Positions 22,757 to 34,799 of a stretch of DNA of 64,000 nucleotides are shown here, piece by piece. Below the pieces are notes generated by a model that was not told the origin of the DNA, made no database searches, and worked only from the letters and a program-made list of their open reading frames with translations. Each line of letters starts with the position of its first letter. Within the stretch, counting starts at the first letter, position 1. Made by a program: the position numbers and the translations under genes. The stretch is from Sipunculus nudus (Eukaryota > Annelida > Sipuncula > Golfingiida > Sipunculidae), in assembly GCA_026874595.1 (NCBI GenBank), contig CM049316.1, forward strand, positions 71,389,176 through 71,453,175, read 5' to 3'.

Positions 22757-24800
22757 GACGCCGTGCCAACTTTGTTGCCATGCCTTTTCTTTTGCCATCA
22801 CTATGGTGACTGCAACACCACGTGGCTGGTGGACAGGGGTTGCCATGACATTCACAGTGGTTGCCATGACATGCACTCTCCGAATATTTTGTATGCACAA
22901 ATTTCATGTGCAACTTTGGAAATGCCGGACGTTTCCATAAGCCACAGAAGATATTTGATCAAGGCAGCTTTTACAGTCAGATTCGCAAGCTCACAAGTCT
23001 GTGACGTTACACACGTTTACATGACACCAGCGAATAAGAGAAGAAAAACAACCAACATGTGCAGTGCACTTTATTTGTGATGTTTATTGTTTCTAAAATC
23101 AGTGCTGAGGTTAAAGAGTTGTTTATGCGTATATATGTTTTTACGTATGTTGTATGATAATCATACTCTTAAAACAGTACCCAAGGCTGCTTATTGTTTG
23201 TATATATTTGTATGTTGTCTGATACTTGTACTTTTGTTGTCGGATTTTTGTACAGTATTTTTGGATTTGTTGTACCAAGAATGCAGCTGTTTTTTTTGTA
23301 CCATGGCTACCCAAGTTATCATATATATTAATTTACAACTGATTCCATTGTATACTAAACATATGGGATATAACATATATGACCCATAAGACATCGAATT
23401 TTCGGGGCCATATTTTTCATTGGTTATATTTATCAAAACGGAATATGTGAATTTATTATAAGTATTTTGTTTAACTGAGAGATTTATAATAGACATGAAC
23501 ATTTATCATAGCTTTGAAAGTATCATAGCTTACGTTTATATCTCTACGTTTGTCGGAACAAAGGGTTGCAGGAGTTAAGAAGACGCTAATTTCAGGGCTA
23601 AAGTTGTGTTTCTGTACATTCCAAACAGAGGTCGTCATAACGATGTTAAGTCTCATAAAAAAAGACTGCGATAAGGAGAGTTGATCATATTTTTCCATGT
23701 TTGTATCTGACAGTGTATATTTTAATACTTACTGCAATACCGTGCGCAGTGTGCTCACGTGCCTATTGGTAAGTTTTTTTTACGCAACATTTTGGTAGAT
23801 TTGTATCTATAATGTTTGCGGTAACTTTGGGGCTTCCCGCCAGATTTGTTTTCGGGAAATTTGCGGCATCTCTGTGTTTAAAACTGAGGGATGCCATATT
23901 TGCACCGAAATCGCGCCCTGTCAATCGGACATCTAGCCAGGTGCCTTGATAAGGGGGACGGGGTTGTCACGTGACACTGCGCCAGTGCTGCTCGGGGGGT
24001 GTCGTCTGCTGCGGTTTCGTGTGGGTGGCGAAGACTGCAAATTGTGAATCTCTTATTTTGAATTTGGGGTAAAGAATGCCAGTTAATGCACAAAAGTGCC
24101 AGGTGGAACCCCTTTGTTTCCACCCGTGATTTCCATATCTTTCCTCTTTAGCGATATGGATTTGCTTGGCCAACTGGGGTTGTGGTTTACGTGGGAGTTA
24201 GAAGCGGGGCCTCGACAGAACGCTGTGGTTTTACGTGGGTGTCCGAGGCGGGAACATGTCCAGGGTGTCGCGTAATAAAATAGCCCCCAGATGGGGACCT
24301 GGTATTTTCTTTAATGAGCATGTCAGACAATATAGTAGATCGTCCATTCATTTCATCACCCCTCTCACCGTCTTAGCAGAGCGCGCGTGCTGACTCTTAA
24401 GGAACAACCGCGTGGCCGCTTAAAAAGGTCTTGTGTCCCAAGGCCGTATAATTGACCTTCGGGGCACCCTTATTTCAAGATCAGGGCCCATAAGATTATT
24501 GTGCCCTAAACAGCCCCCTGATTAATGACGCATAAAGCGGCTTTGCAACCTGCTACGCAAACGTACCCCAAACAATCGAATCAAATTCATTAACACCCAC
24601 TCCTCCCACACACTTAAAGCGTCTAGGCGCACGCCGTGCGGAAGTTGGGTTATGCAATGCGTGTGCTGGGAAGGGCTTATGCTTGTAATTACTTTCGCAT
24701 TCAAAGAATTTAGCTTGAACTTTGTGCAGTATGGTATTCATTTTACATCGCATTACAATTTACACCCACATAGGGTGCAATAAATGCTAAATCACCAAAT
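22757..24800 (+). other. CBFB 3' UTR and GC-richer, promoter-like stretch
   Basis: The 3' UTR of the distal exon begins here. A ~20-base duplicated motif containing TTGCCATGACAT lies near 22838-22873. AATAAA hexamers occur near 24271 and 24779 as possible ends. Between about 23.73 and 24.65 kb, CpG and GC content rise clearly above the surroundings. E-box CACGTG sites lie near 23755 and 23968, and two TGTGGTTT boxes lie at 24181 and 24224. It could be UTR or the promoter of an unrecognised gene. No coding exon was recognised. Confidence 0.4.
24181..24243. promoter_or_regulatory. Two RUNX-type boxes in a local duplication
   Basis: TGTGGTTT occurs at 24181-24188 and 24224-24231. Each is followed by ACGTGGG and then a GCGGG-like block, a ~43-base duplicated module. 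TGTGGT is the RUNX/CBF core. The sites lie 1.4 kb after the last CBFB codon in the GC-richer stretch. Whether they bind anything is unknown. Confidence 0.3.
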
Positions 24801-25810
24801 TACATGGCATTGATCATAAAAAGGTTGTTTTCCGCCTAAGAGCCGCTTGAAAGCACCGGGGTATGTAAGATGTAATTTAGATCGTTTTTTCCATGTGTAA
24901 ATGCCTTTCTTTATCAACTTCTAATGGGAGTGGTGCAGGAAACAGGGATGTAGGCGTTTTCTTATTGAACAGATTTGAAATACTTGTTGGGGAATTTAGG
25001 TTTTGTTCGAGTTTGAGCGCACAAAAGCATTCTGGTATACTTGGGTTGGGGGATATATTTTACATGCAGGGCTACACTGCATAGTTTGCCTGCACATTAA
25101 TGTAAGGTTTGGTGAAAGTTTATAATAACATAATGTCTTTAAATGTCTTTAACTGTTTATATAATTTGAATGTCTGAAACTGGTACTAGCAAACTCCATT
25201 AAAATTATTTCACGGCGAATGACTTCTTTATTTCTATGTGTGGCCTTTACACCGCAAATTAATTGTATGTCCCATATATATTTTCACATCAGAGGTGGAT
25301 TTGTTCTTGTATTACTGAGATAGTTTCGAAGCAAACTACTTATCTTTTGTATGAGTCTCTAACAATGTCTGTTATATGCATGCTATCCCTATAAGCAATG
25401 CGTTGCAATGCAATTTTGTATAAATTAGTCTTTAAAAAAGTTTTAGATTAAGTAGGCCAACAGCTTATAGATATATATAGATAAGTAGAAAAAGGTTAGT
25501 ATAAACTCCAAACCCTGTATCTTTATTTGGAGCTTTTCATTTCCCGTTTTCATTTGTTATTGCCTAATCTTGTTATATGACATTGTCTCTATGTGCTTGT
25601 TTGCTATGACATTTATAAAAATTGTGTTGATAGATATTCCACATGATAAGCTAAGAGAAAAAAAAATCTTCTGTTGTGTTCAGATTTAGAATCCGCTTTT
25701 ATTAAACTAGCTTTTCAACTATAGAGAATACATGATCATAAATATATGTTATTGTTTGCATCTCGTATCACTAAATTCAGGGTTTTACACAAACCATATA
25801 TATAAATATA

Positions 25811-25833
25811 TAAATAAATAAATAAATAAATAA

Positions 25834-25885
<52 letters not shown>
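25811..25885. repeat. (AAAT)n-(TA)n compound microsatellite
   Basis: About seven AAAT units followed by about 23 TA units. Confidence 0.97.
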
Positions 25886-25887
<2 letters not shown>

Positions 25888-27589
25888 GTTATTTGAGAGC
25901 ATCATTTATCGTTAGAAAGACATTTAAAAATGTGTCTCGTCTCGTTCATCGCAGTGGAATGTTTTTGTGCGTTTGTTTTGACGCTTGCGAAATATCTGAC
26001 TTTTTTTTGGGGAAAGACAGTATTTCTAGATTTCATCAATGGTATAATAGATCGAAGACAAAGAATATATCATTTATGCTATTCATGAAATGTGACGTAA
26101 TGTGCTGTTTGACATACGGTGTCCTTGTTTTTCATCATCATCGTTTGCACTCACTCACCTTGTAAACACATTATCGAAGCAGCCCTACTGAACCTGTACC
26201 AGTACCTGTTCTCAAGATGTGGACATGACGGTAAAACACAAAATAATGTAATCATGTAGCTGCACAAAATATAGTTTCGAGATTCCATGTCATTAAAAAT
26301 GGCATTATTTTACAGACACACAAATGGTGTTCCTGTCAGTAAGACCCTAAAATTGCGGGGATATGTAAAAAAGGAGCAGTAAAATCAGAGACCTGATGTC
26401 TCGTGAACGTTACTGGGAGTATACGTGACTTTGGATCACGTGATTTTGATTGGCGGGACCTCATGTGCACTTGTATTTTTGGTGTTTTTTTTTATTTATA
26501 GGGATGGGTTGTAGATACACAATCACATCAGCGTTTGCATTCATTTATAAAGATTGTGTTCCACGGGGCCTGGCGCCCCCTGGTGTTCTAGTCAAGCCTA
26601 TAACCGGCTGGTGCCTGAAATATTCATGTATAACTAGTGCAAATATAGATAGACAAATAAACTCGTTTCTGCACTCACACTCGAGTTATTTTTATCTGCA
26701 GGTGGCGTTGTGTGTGTTATAGAAAGTAAATGACAGTCAATGTATTTGAGATAAAGGAAGAAAGTGCATGGTTGTAGGTCGGGGCGGGGTGGAAAGTATT
26801 GCACAAACGTATAAATCAATTCATGAGCCTTAATTGGGGGAAGGTCACCCTCACTTTTAAGGATACATATTTATAACATAGGGAATTCAAGATAAGTTCA
26901 TGGTTCTTCATATATTTTCTTCAATGATCTTTCAATTAGGCACCTCGTATTGAGACATAAAAAAAACACGCTCAATACAGAAAAATGGTCAGAATTGCGC
27001 CTCTCAACATTTTCTTCCCCACTTCTGCAAGAGATAGTTATTTTTAAAATCTACTCGGGTCCATAAGCCCCTGGGGGGAGGCAGAATTTCATATAAAAAG
27101 TAAAATGTTTGGATAAAGTGGATTTAAAAATGCCTATTCCCCAGTAAAATGTATTAACAATGTGAAAAATGCTTTTATTATAGGATAAATAAATGTAAAA
27201 ATATGATTGCTTCGCGAAAGTTAATTTCCCAAGTAAATTTTTGTTTAGATCTACGGAAGGATTACTCTTATTTCTTTACAGAATTATGAGGTCGTATAAA
27301 TACTTCAGTCTATCAGCAGTTTAAAATCAACAAACACCATAAGAATTCATGCAGAACAGTACTCAAGATGTTAAGGATAGTGTTAATGTGTGCATTTTAA
27401 CGTGGCTATTGTATATACACAGGGATACATAAATGCATGCAGGGGCCATCTTAGGTGGTTACAAGCCTTTTAAAGATTATGATATTTCAGTTAATAAAGG
27501 AGTGGAAATTAATCAAGGAGAGTGTCCTAAATTTTTGACAGCGTTTTAATGTCTTTCCTCCTTATTTAAAACTAAGCGAAAAAAAAACT

Positions 27590-27692
<103 letters not shown>

Positions 27693-28274
27693 ATATGTGC
27701 TTTGGTTTCCGAAGGACTCGTCGGGGTTATATTTACTTATGAGGGGAAGGCTTTTGTCTGTACTAATTTGGATTGCCTAAAGAATCAAGACTAAAATTTC
27801 CAGGCATTACATGTAATGTCTGGCTTTAGGGCTCAGTCATTTCACGAAATGCCCAAATTCTTGTTGGTATATTTGTTACTGCTAAATGATAAGACACTAT
27901 CCTAGATTAAAATCGTTTAATTTATTGTGCTGCTGTGACAAGCATTTATGCACATAAACGGAGCTTTAAAGCACTGTCACCTATTTGATCTACATATTTT
28001 AACATTAATTATATCACGTAAATACATTGTTACTCACACTTGTAAGTGTAAGCACTTCTTCAATATCTAAATACCGTACCACAATTTGATTTGAAACAAG
28101 TTACGTATAAATAGTTTTAAAGCAAATGAACTTGATGCAAAATGAATGCCTCATATATGCTTAACGGAACTATGGATAGATTATTACATATCATGATTGC
28201 CAGGAAACGTGCATGGTAAAACTGGAGTCTTTCTTTGAATAATGGGAACGGGGAATGATTACAATGACAAATCA

Positions 28275-28440
28275 CTCCTTGCTAAAAAGTGGGGTGGGGG
28301 GGATATACCTCTACCCCCTCCCTATATTGACGCCCCCGTATGGTTAACGGAACTATGGATACATAATTACATATTATCAGGGGCGTCAATATAGGGGGAT
28401 GGGGGTATATATCCCCCCCCCCCACTTTTTGGCAAGGGGA
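28275..28440. mobile_element. Inverted-repeat element with ~60-bp arms
   Basis: The left arm (28275-28337) reads CTTGCTAAAAAGTGGGG ... CCCTATATTGACGCCCC. The right arm (28380-28440) is its reverse complement, with longer poly-C. The 42-base loop, TTAACGGAACTATGGATACATAATTACATAT, nearly repeats sequence at 28160-28195 outside the structure. It may be a foldback element or two head-to-head insertions. Confidence 0.7.
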
Positions 28441-28708
28441 GATAGTCATGTAATAACCCCCCTACTATCCAGAGAATTATATTTATATATTGCAAATGAA
28501 ATATATTAATAAATAGAATTATAGACTTTGGTTCCATTAATGAGTTTGCCACGAAATATAATATCTAAAACTTATACTTGAAACATAATACCTTATTTTC
28601 TAAAACTTTATAATTAATTGTAAAATATTTAAAAAGTGATTAGGTATATAAATTTTTAAGGGGCATATACAGACGCTTATTAGATATATATAATTTATAT
28701 ATATATAG

Positions 28709-28732
28709 ATGTGTATGTGTGTGTGTGTGTGT
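28709..28732. repeat. (TG)n microsatellite
   Basis: A GTGTATGTGTGTGTGTGTGTG tract next to a short imperfect TA tract. Confidence 0.9.
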
Positions 28733-29536
28733 CTGCAAGTCAACCCCCTCCCACCCCGGAAGAAAAATTGACGTCACTGCATATATTAAGTTATGCCAGG
28801 ATACGTGGTAGAAACAGTCTTTTCTACCAGGTTGTCTATCTGGGGTCATGTAAATTTTAATCGCCTAATATGTGGTCAACAAACATGCATGGATGGTCAC
28901 GTAGGGTGGAAATCCAGCCTGAACTGTATTTATTTTCAACGAAATATCATCATTATACCTTATTTCACTATGAATAATACATAGAAAGGAGAATTTAAAT
29001 AATTTTAATAACTATGATAAAATAAATAAACACTGACAAATAATTTTGCTTTATTCTTAACATTTGAGGGCATCACTATATGCTCTCTTTATGTGAGAAT
29101 AAATTAAAATAAAATATATTGTGATATTTGACTTAATTCTTCATCATGTATATTTTCCATCATTGGACTATATATAATGGATTGTGTTGGAGGGAACCTT
29201 TTAATTACTATTCAGTTGTTGAATAGCAAACATGTCGTAGATTTGAAAATTTGTATACTTTTCAAACAAATCTCTAAATTAAAGTACATTGCCAATGCAT
29301 TAACCATTTCCACCAAGTAAACAATAGCAACACACTCTACATATATAACCATTAACCATTCATGCAGCAATTTAGTTGCCATCATGATTAATTTCATCTT
29401 TTTATTCTTTTTGTTTAAATCAAAGCTCTAATCATGCATCCGTAGATCATGATCGGATAATGTGTCTGATCCATGTTAAGATGATCTGCCCATCTGATCG
29501 GACCCAATGTCCGAACGGATCGGTAGATGGCGCGCG

Positions 29537-29539
<3 letters not shown>

Positions 29540-29606
<67 letters not shown>
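29540..29606. repeat. (TA)33 microsatellite
   Basis: An uninterrupted TA tract; a C13 run follows at about 29731-29743. Confidence 0.97.
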
Positions 29607-29608
<2 letters not shown>

Positions 29609-30872
29609 TCTCTCGCATACACAAGTATAGTGAGAAAACAGCACCCGACGCAAATTTCGGGCGCTGTTATCTATTTGAAGGCGGATTTTAGTATATATCC
29701 CAGACATTTTTGTGGAAATATCAGCCCCTGCCCCCCCCCCCCCTCCCGGAAATATGGAATCAACTTTAATCATTCACTATGGACAAGACTGTCAAAAATC
29801 CAGACTGAAGTCGATAATTATGTTTTCTCACCGACTAACCAAGGCAAAGCGCAAAGAGAGAGAGAGAACATTAGCTTGTCAGTCCTATTTATAAACGCAT
29901 GTTGGTTATGAATGGATGCTAAAAATTCAAACGCAGTTTCTGTCAAAATGAAGGGACCAAGAACCTTGCCAGTTCTAAAGAAGTACCTCGAGAACATTTA
30001 AGCAGTCTCAAGCACACCACCCCATCAACTGCCGTCTGTTGGATGTGAGCAATCTTCCTCGTGATTGCTTCACTAAACAACCTTATGTGTACTGACTGGG
30101 GATTGAAGAACCCTATGAAGTAATCTCCCCCTCAACTCTGACTTTTTGGTTTCTCATCTCCCGCCACTGAGTGTAACTTTGGTGGCTCAGCACGTTCAGA
30201 GGTTTTCCTTTGGTCAAGGTATACACAATGAACACTAACCAATCAATTTCCTGCTCTTCTACATCAATAACTATTTTAATTTATGGATTGTCATTTGTGA
30301 TAATAAGCTTCTTTATTTTGCCATTTACATAAAACCTCACAAATGACCACCATGAAAAATGTAATACAAAAAATAACACTTGTGAGACAATTACCGATAC
30401 TGAGACTGGCCGAATACGTAGACATGACACCAGAATTTAGCTTTTCAGGTATAGTTACAATTCAGTCAAGTATTATTGAAAGCACTTATATCAGGAAACA
30501 GACTATATTTGAACTTATCAAATTTAAAGTATACATGTGTACATACTTTTAGGAAGACTTAATGTTACTGTATGGCCACAACAGAACGTGCATAAGGCAA
30601 CAATAGAATGTGCACAAGTCCTGAATATTTCCTGTCGCGGATTTTGCTGCATCATGCATGCATTATGACACAGTCAATCGATTAACTATAAATCGGAATG
30701 AACCTACGTCCGACGCCTTCTTAATTTCATCCCGGTCTTCAAATTCTTGGTTAATACGTGTACATCCTGCCTTAAAGAGATAATTTTATTTAAGTCACTA
30801 TGACACATACACGCACAAACACAAACACACGAGTGTCACTCTAGAGTGTTGTGTGTTTACCATTCACTTTAA

Positions 30873-31336
30873 AGGTGCCCGTTCACCTACCTTTTGAAAA
30901 AGAATTAATGTGATTTCTGGCATCTTCTGTGTATATTCTAATGATCTTAGTGTAATTCTGGTTATGAAAAGTTCTTAAAACGCCTCCGTGAAGAACCTAT
31001 GAACTTCATTATCAACAACGTGTTTGTTAACATAGCTTTGTTGAGAAACGGGAAAACATGTAACCTATAGTGTGGTAGGTTGTATTATGCAGAGGTAGAA
31101 AGGTCACTTGTTGCAAAACGCAATTTGCAAAGCTCTGACTTATCTGAGTTTCCGCCAGATGCCCTTGTTGAATTTGTTTTTAATTATTTTGGCGGGCCCC
31201 TACAAATATACAACACGTTAATATAAACAAAACAGGCGGTCTGTGTGCGGGGATATCTACGTTTTCTGGCTTTTTTTATAAAAGCTCCAAGGGATTACCT
31301 TAAGTTTATAAAGGTCAGTTAGGTGATTGGGCTCCT
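30873..31336. mobile_element. piggyBac-like MITE flanked by TTAA
   Basis: TTAA (30869-30872), then AGGTGCCCGTTCACCTACC. The right end reads TTAGGTGATTGGGCTCCT, then TTAA (31337-31340). The ends are imperfect inverted repeats (AGGTGCCC/AGGAGCCC, TCACCTA/TCACCTA). A TTAA target duplication is the mark of piggyBac-type transposition. Copy C has a single TTAA (33760-33763) at the matching point. The 464-base interior has no transposase. Confidence 0.82.
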
Positions 31337-32265
31337 TTAATTATTTATCGATAAGTATTATCAGTAGCAGCGAGTGTTCTTGCACAACGCATTGAGTTGT
31401 TACAGTAGGCATCCTCATGTGTTTCGACTACTACTCTCGAGATCTCTCGTTGGATGCACAATGTGATAGCACGCTCTCATTATCTGATTACCATGTTGTT
31501 TGCCATGTGCGTGCCCTGGTGGTGAGACCCGGTAAATCTTTCGGTATAAAGCAGCGGTTTAACGATGAAGATCTGGAACGACTGCAGTGTATAACCGCTG
31601 CATGGGTAGTGTACTCTACATTCCCCAACTTTCACTTAAGTACCACAGATAATGGGACACCTGTCACCCGAGATGAGACAGTTGTACAAAGAAACTCCAC
31701 CAGCATGCTGTAATACCCAAGCATCGTGGGCGGCTCATTGATCGTCATCAGTATCATGAAATATCTGCGAAATACGGACAGGTATAGTTACTTGACCAAG
31801 AGTACTGTAGGTTTCGTCTTTTACGCAAAGAATGATAAGAAAACAATGATAAAAATATATACCTTTTTCACTGATTAATGCATGTTTGTTTTGGTCAACT
31901 TGCAATGTCCTACTGCTCTGTGGATGCTAACTGAGGATAGTATGCAAGAGGAGCAGTCCTTTCCTTGTGACAGAATTTTTTTTTATTTCTTTCTCACTTT
32001 TGAGTGTATTATTAAACGTTTGAGCTTTTCAGTTTATCCTCAATAACCAAACGATACACAAACAATATAAATTATGCCAAAAATAATGCGATAGCCATGA
32101 TGCATAATCAACGAAGAATCCAGTACAAGATTTCTCTAGAATTATGTTTTATCACAGACAAATGTTTCAGCCAGTATTGAGTTTATTTATCCCCCATGAT
32201 AGGTACATATTTAGATCTTGAGTCGTATTGGGTTAACTTCATAGCTGTACAAATAATTGAAATAG

Positions 32266-32481
32266 CAGGGGCGGATCCAGGATTTAGGAAAAGGAGGGGT
32301 CCGACCAACGAGGTCGACCAATGACAAAACCTAAAAAAGGTCCCCATGCAGGTCCGGAAAAGAGGGTGGGAGGGTGTCCAGGCCGAAATAATTGGTCTGA
32401 AAACATTAAAAAAAAGGTTGCAGCGGCTTAAAGGGGGTGCGGGGGGTGCGGACCCCCTTGGACCCCAAGGATCCGCTTCTG
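32266..32481. mobile_element. BamHI-motif MITE, younger copy
   Basis: The left end CAGGGGCGGATCC and right end GGATCCGCTTCTG form terminal inverted repeats. The interior is G-rich (GGTCCGACCAACGAGG, GGGTGCGGGGGGTGCGGACCCCC). It is absent from the matching position in copy C (near 34545). The other copy is at 21253-21451. The superfamily is not decided; the target duplication is not clear by eye. Confidence 0.75.
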
Positions 32482-32690
32482 TATAGATAAAATTTATGAA
32501 AAATAGATTATTGAATATCAAACGGGTATACTATATACTTATACTTTACATCGACGAGATTTTTGTGTGTGTTCATTCTAGGATAGTGATTGCTTTGAAT
32601 TAAAATAATTCAAATGAGGACACAGTAGGCATTTCAACATATGGTCAAAATAAATGTTTTCTTTAGATACAAGAATCAGTATGCATGTAC

Positions 32691-34690
32691 AGAGAGAGAG
32701 AGAGAGAGAGAGAGAGTGTGTGTGTCAGATTTATTCATGCATATTTGCTATAAATGGATGCTAACAATAAAATTCAGTATCCGTCAAAAAGGGGACTCAG
32801 ACCTCTGCAAACTCTAAAGAAGTACAATAAGAACTGTGTCAGATTTATTCATGCATATTTGCTATAAATGGATGCTAACAATAAAATTCAGTGTCCGTCA
32901 AAAAGGGGACTCAGACCTCTGCAAACTCTAAAGAAGTACAATAAGAACTGTTTAAGCAGTCTCAAACACACCAACCAATCAACTGCCGTCTGTTTGAAGT
33001 GAGCAATTTTCCTCGTGATTGCTTCACTAAACAATCCTATATGTACTGACTGAGGATTGAAGAACCCTATGAAGTAATCTCCCCCTCAACTCTGACTTTT
33101 TGGTATCTCATCGCCCACCACAAAGTGTAATCTTGGTGGCTCAGCACGTTCAGAGGTTTTCCTTTGGTCAAGTCATACACAATGAATACTTACCAATCAA
33201 TTTCCTGCTCTTCTACATCAATAACTATTTTCATTTTTGGACTGTCATCTCTGATAATAGGCTTCTTTATTTTTCCATTTACACAATACCCCACAAGTGA
33301 CCACTATGAAATATCTAACTTAAAAATAACACTTATGACACAACTGTCTATACTCAGGCTGGCCGAATATGTAGAAATGCAGTTGTTAGGGTATAGGTAC
33401 AATTCACCGAACTATAAACGAAAGCTCTTATCCCAGAAGCAGACTTATTTTTGAAATTATCAAATCTATAAATAAATAGATACCCGTAATGTCACCGTAT
33501 GGCCACACTAGAAGGTGGATAATCCCTCAGCGTTTCCTGTCGTGGGTTTATATTGTATGTCTCACCATATCATTGGCACACATTGCCAATCGATTAATTC
33601 TAAACATGAATGGACCAACATCCGACGTACGCCCTTTAAAGTTTTACTCCTGTATTTCAATTTTTGCACAGATCCTGACTCGAACATAGAATTTTCATTG
33701 TTGACACTTTAACACACACATACACATCCACACGCGCGTGTATTTGTCTAGCGTTAGTGTTAAATATATATTGATAAGTAACCTCTGTAGCAGTGAATGT
33801 GCTTATACAACGCAATGGGTAGTTAAAGAAGACATAATTATGTGATTCGAGCGATGGAATCTTTAGTATTCGGCGTTAGAGTCAACAGCTTTTACCTTTA
33901 ATGTAGTATAGATCAGAATGCAGGACAACTGCCACACGAGATGTGACACTGTACAGTAAAACTCTACCTGATATGATACTCAGGCACTGCGGACTGTTAT
34001 TCATCATTACTAAAAACATAAATATTAAGAACTACCTGTGAAACTATAACAGAGTTACTTGAAAGTTACTTAACCAGGAACAGACTTTGGGTATTAACAT
34101 TTATGCGCTCATTGATACGAGGCCAGGGATGTAAAAATGTGCGTATTTCTCTGATTAAAACATTCATTACAACGTTCATTTTATCCAGCTTTAATGTCTT
34201 AATGCTCCGTGTATGTCAACTGAGTATTGAATGCAAAGTTGGCGGCCCCTTCCTTTTACAGCAAAACATTATTACTTACTTTTTAGTAAAGTATGTAAAG
34301 TTTAAGCGTCTCATTTTATTCAGGATAGCCACACTAAACCAAAGATAAAAAAGATTAGATACCCATACAAAATCTCCAAATGTTCCAGTACAAAATTCTT
34401 TAAACTTGTATGAATGTACAAACCAATGTCTCATGCAATTTTTGAGATTGGTTGTCCGTATGATTAGTGCATGTTTAATTTGTTTATATCTAAACTTTTA
34501 TTCAGCTGACAATTTACATGCAGAGCGATCAAACTTTGCCCCAAAATAACTAAAAAAGTGAAAACGTATGAAAATTAGGTCATTGAATATGCAAAGGGTA
34601 TATAACTTTACATGGATATAGGACATCTTGTCACAGTATCAGCTAGGATAATGACAGTTTTAAAATGTATTTAATTAAGATTAAATAGTA
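32691..34690 (+). mobile_element. GA-headed repeat unit, copy C
   Basis: It begins with (GA)13 and (TG)n, then the shared head. It is colinear with copy B to about 34690 and ends near another (GA)n tract at 34754. It lacks both insertions found in B, so it keeps the original structure. Its first 114 bases (32721-32834) are duplicated in tandem (32835-32948) with one mismatch seen, which must be recent. No coding potential is recognised. Confidence 0.85.
32721..32948. repeat. 114-bp tandem duplication in copy C
   Basis: Two consecutive 114-base copies differ by a single base (CAGTATCC versus CAGTGTCC). This is far closer than the divergence between copies B and C. Confidence 0.95.
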
Positions 34691-34752
34691 ACCATTTAAG
34701 TCGTGTGTTAATATGAATGTTTCCTGGAATGCAATAATCACTGCACAGTGTC

Positions 34753-34753
<1 letters not shown>

Positions 34754-34798
<45 letters not shown>
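34754..34798. repeat. (GA)22 microsatellite after copy C
   Basis: The sequence CAGTGTCAG runs directly into a GA tract. TGTCAG next to (GA)n also marks the head of the repeat units. Confidence 0.95.

Positions 34799-34799
<1 letters not shown>

Larger units (their letters stand above)
29852..32640 (+). mobile_element. GA-headed repeat unit, copy B (with two insertions)
   Basis: The unit starts at a (GA)n tract (29856-29868), then TGTCAG and the head shared with copies A and C. It runs colinearly with copy C to about 32640 (shared anchors: GACTGGCCGAATACGTAG, TGTATGGCCACA, TAGCAGCGAGTG, TTATTGAATATCAAACGGGTATA). Removing a 464-base TTAA element (30873-31336) and a 216-base MITE (32266-32481) leaves about 2.1 kb, close to copy C. 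No long ORF or transposase is seen, so it could be a non-autonomous element or a plain duplicated segment. Confidence 0.85.

Noticed and set aside
29415-29911. Open frames of 60-134 codons on both strands across the TA tract at 29.54 kb.
   Set aside because: They consist mostly of the Tyr-Ile repeat that any TA microsatellite encodes. The same applies at 3.3, 18.5, 37.8, 40.6, 47.6, 49.7 and 63.2 kb.
32183-32521. 112-codon minus-strand frame with Pro/Gly-rich segment.
   Set aside because: It lies across the BamHI-motif MITE, and the reading is by-product sequence of that repeat.
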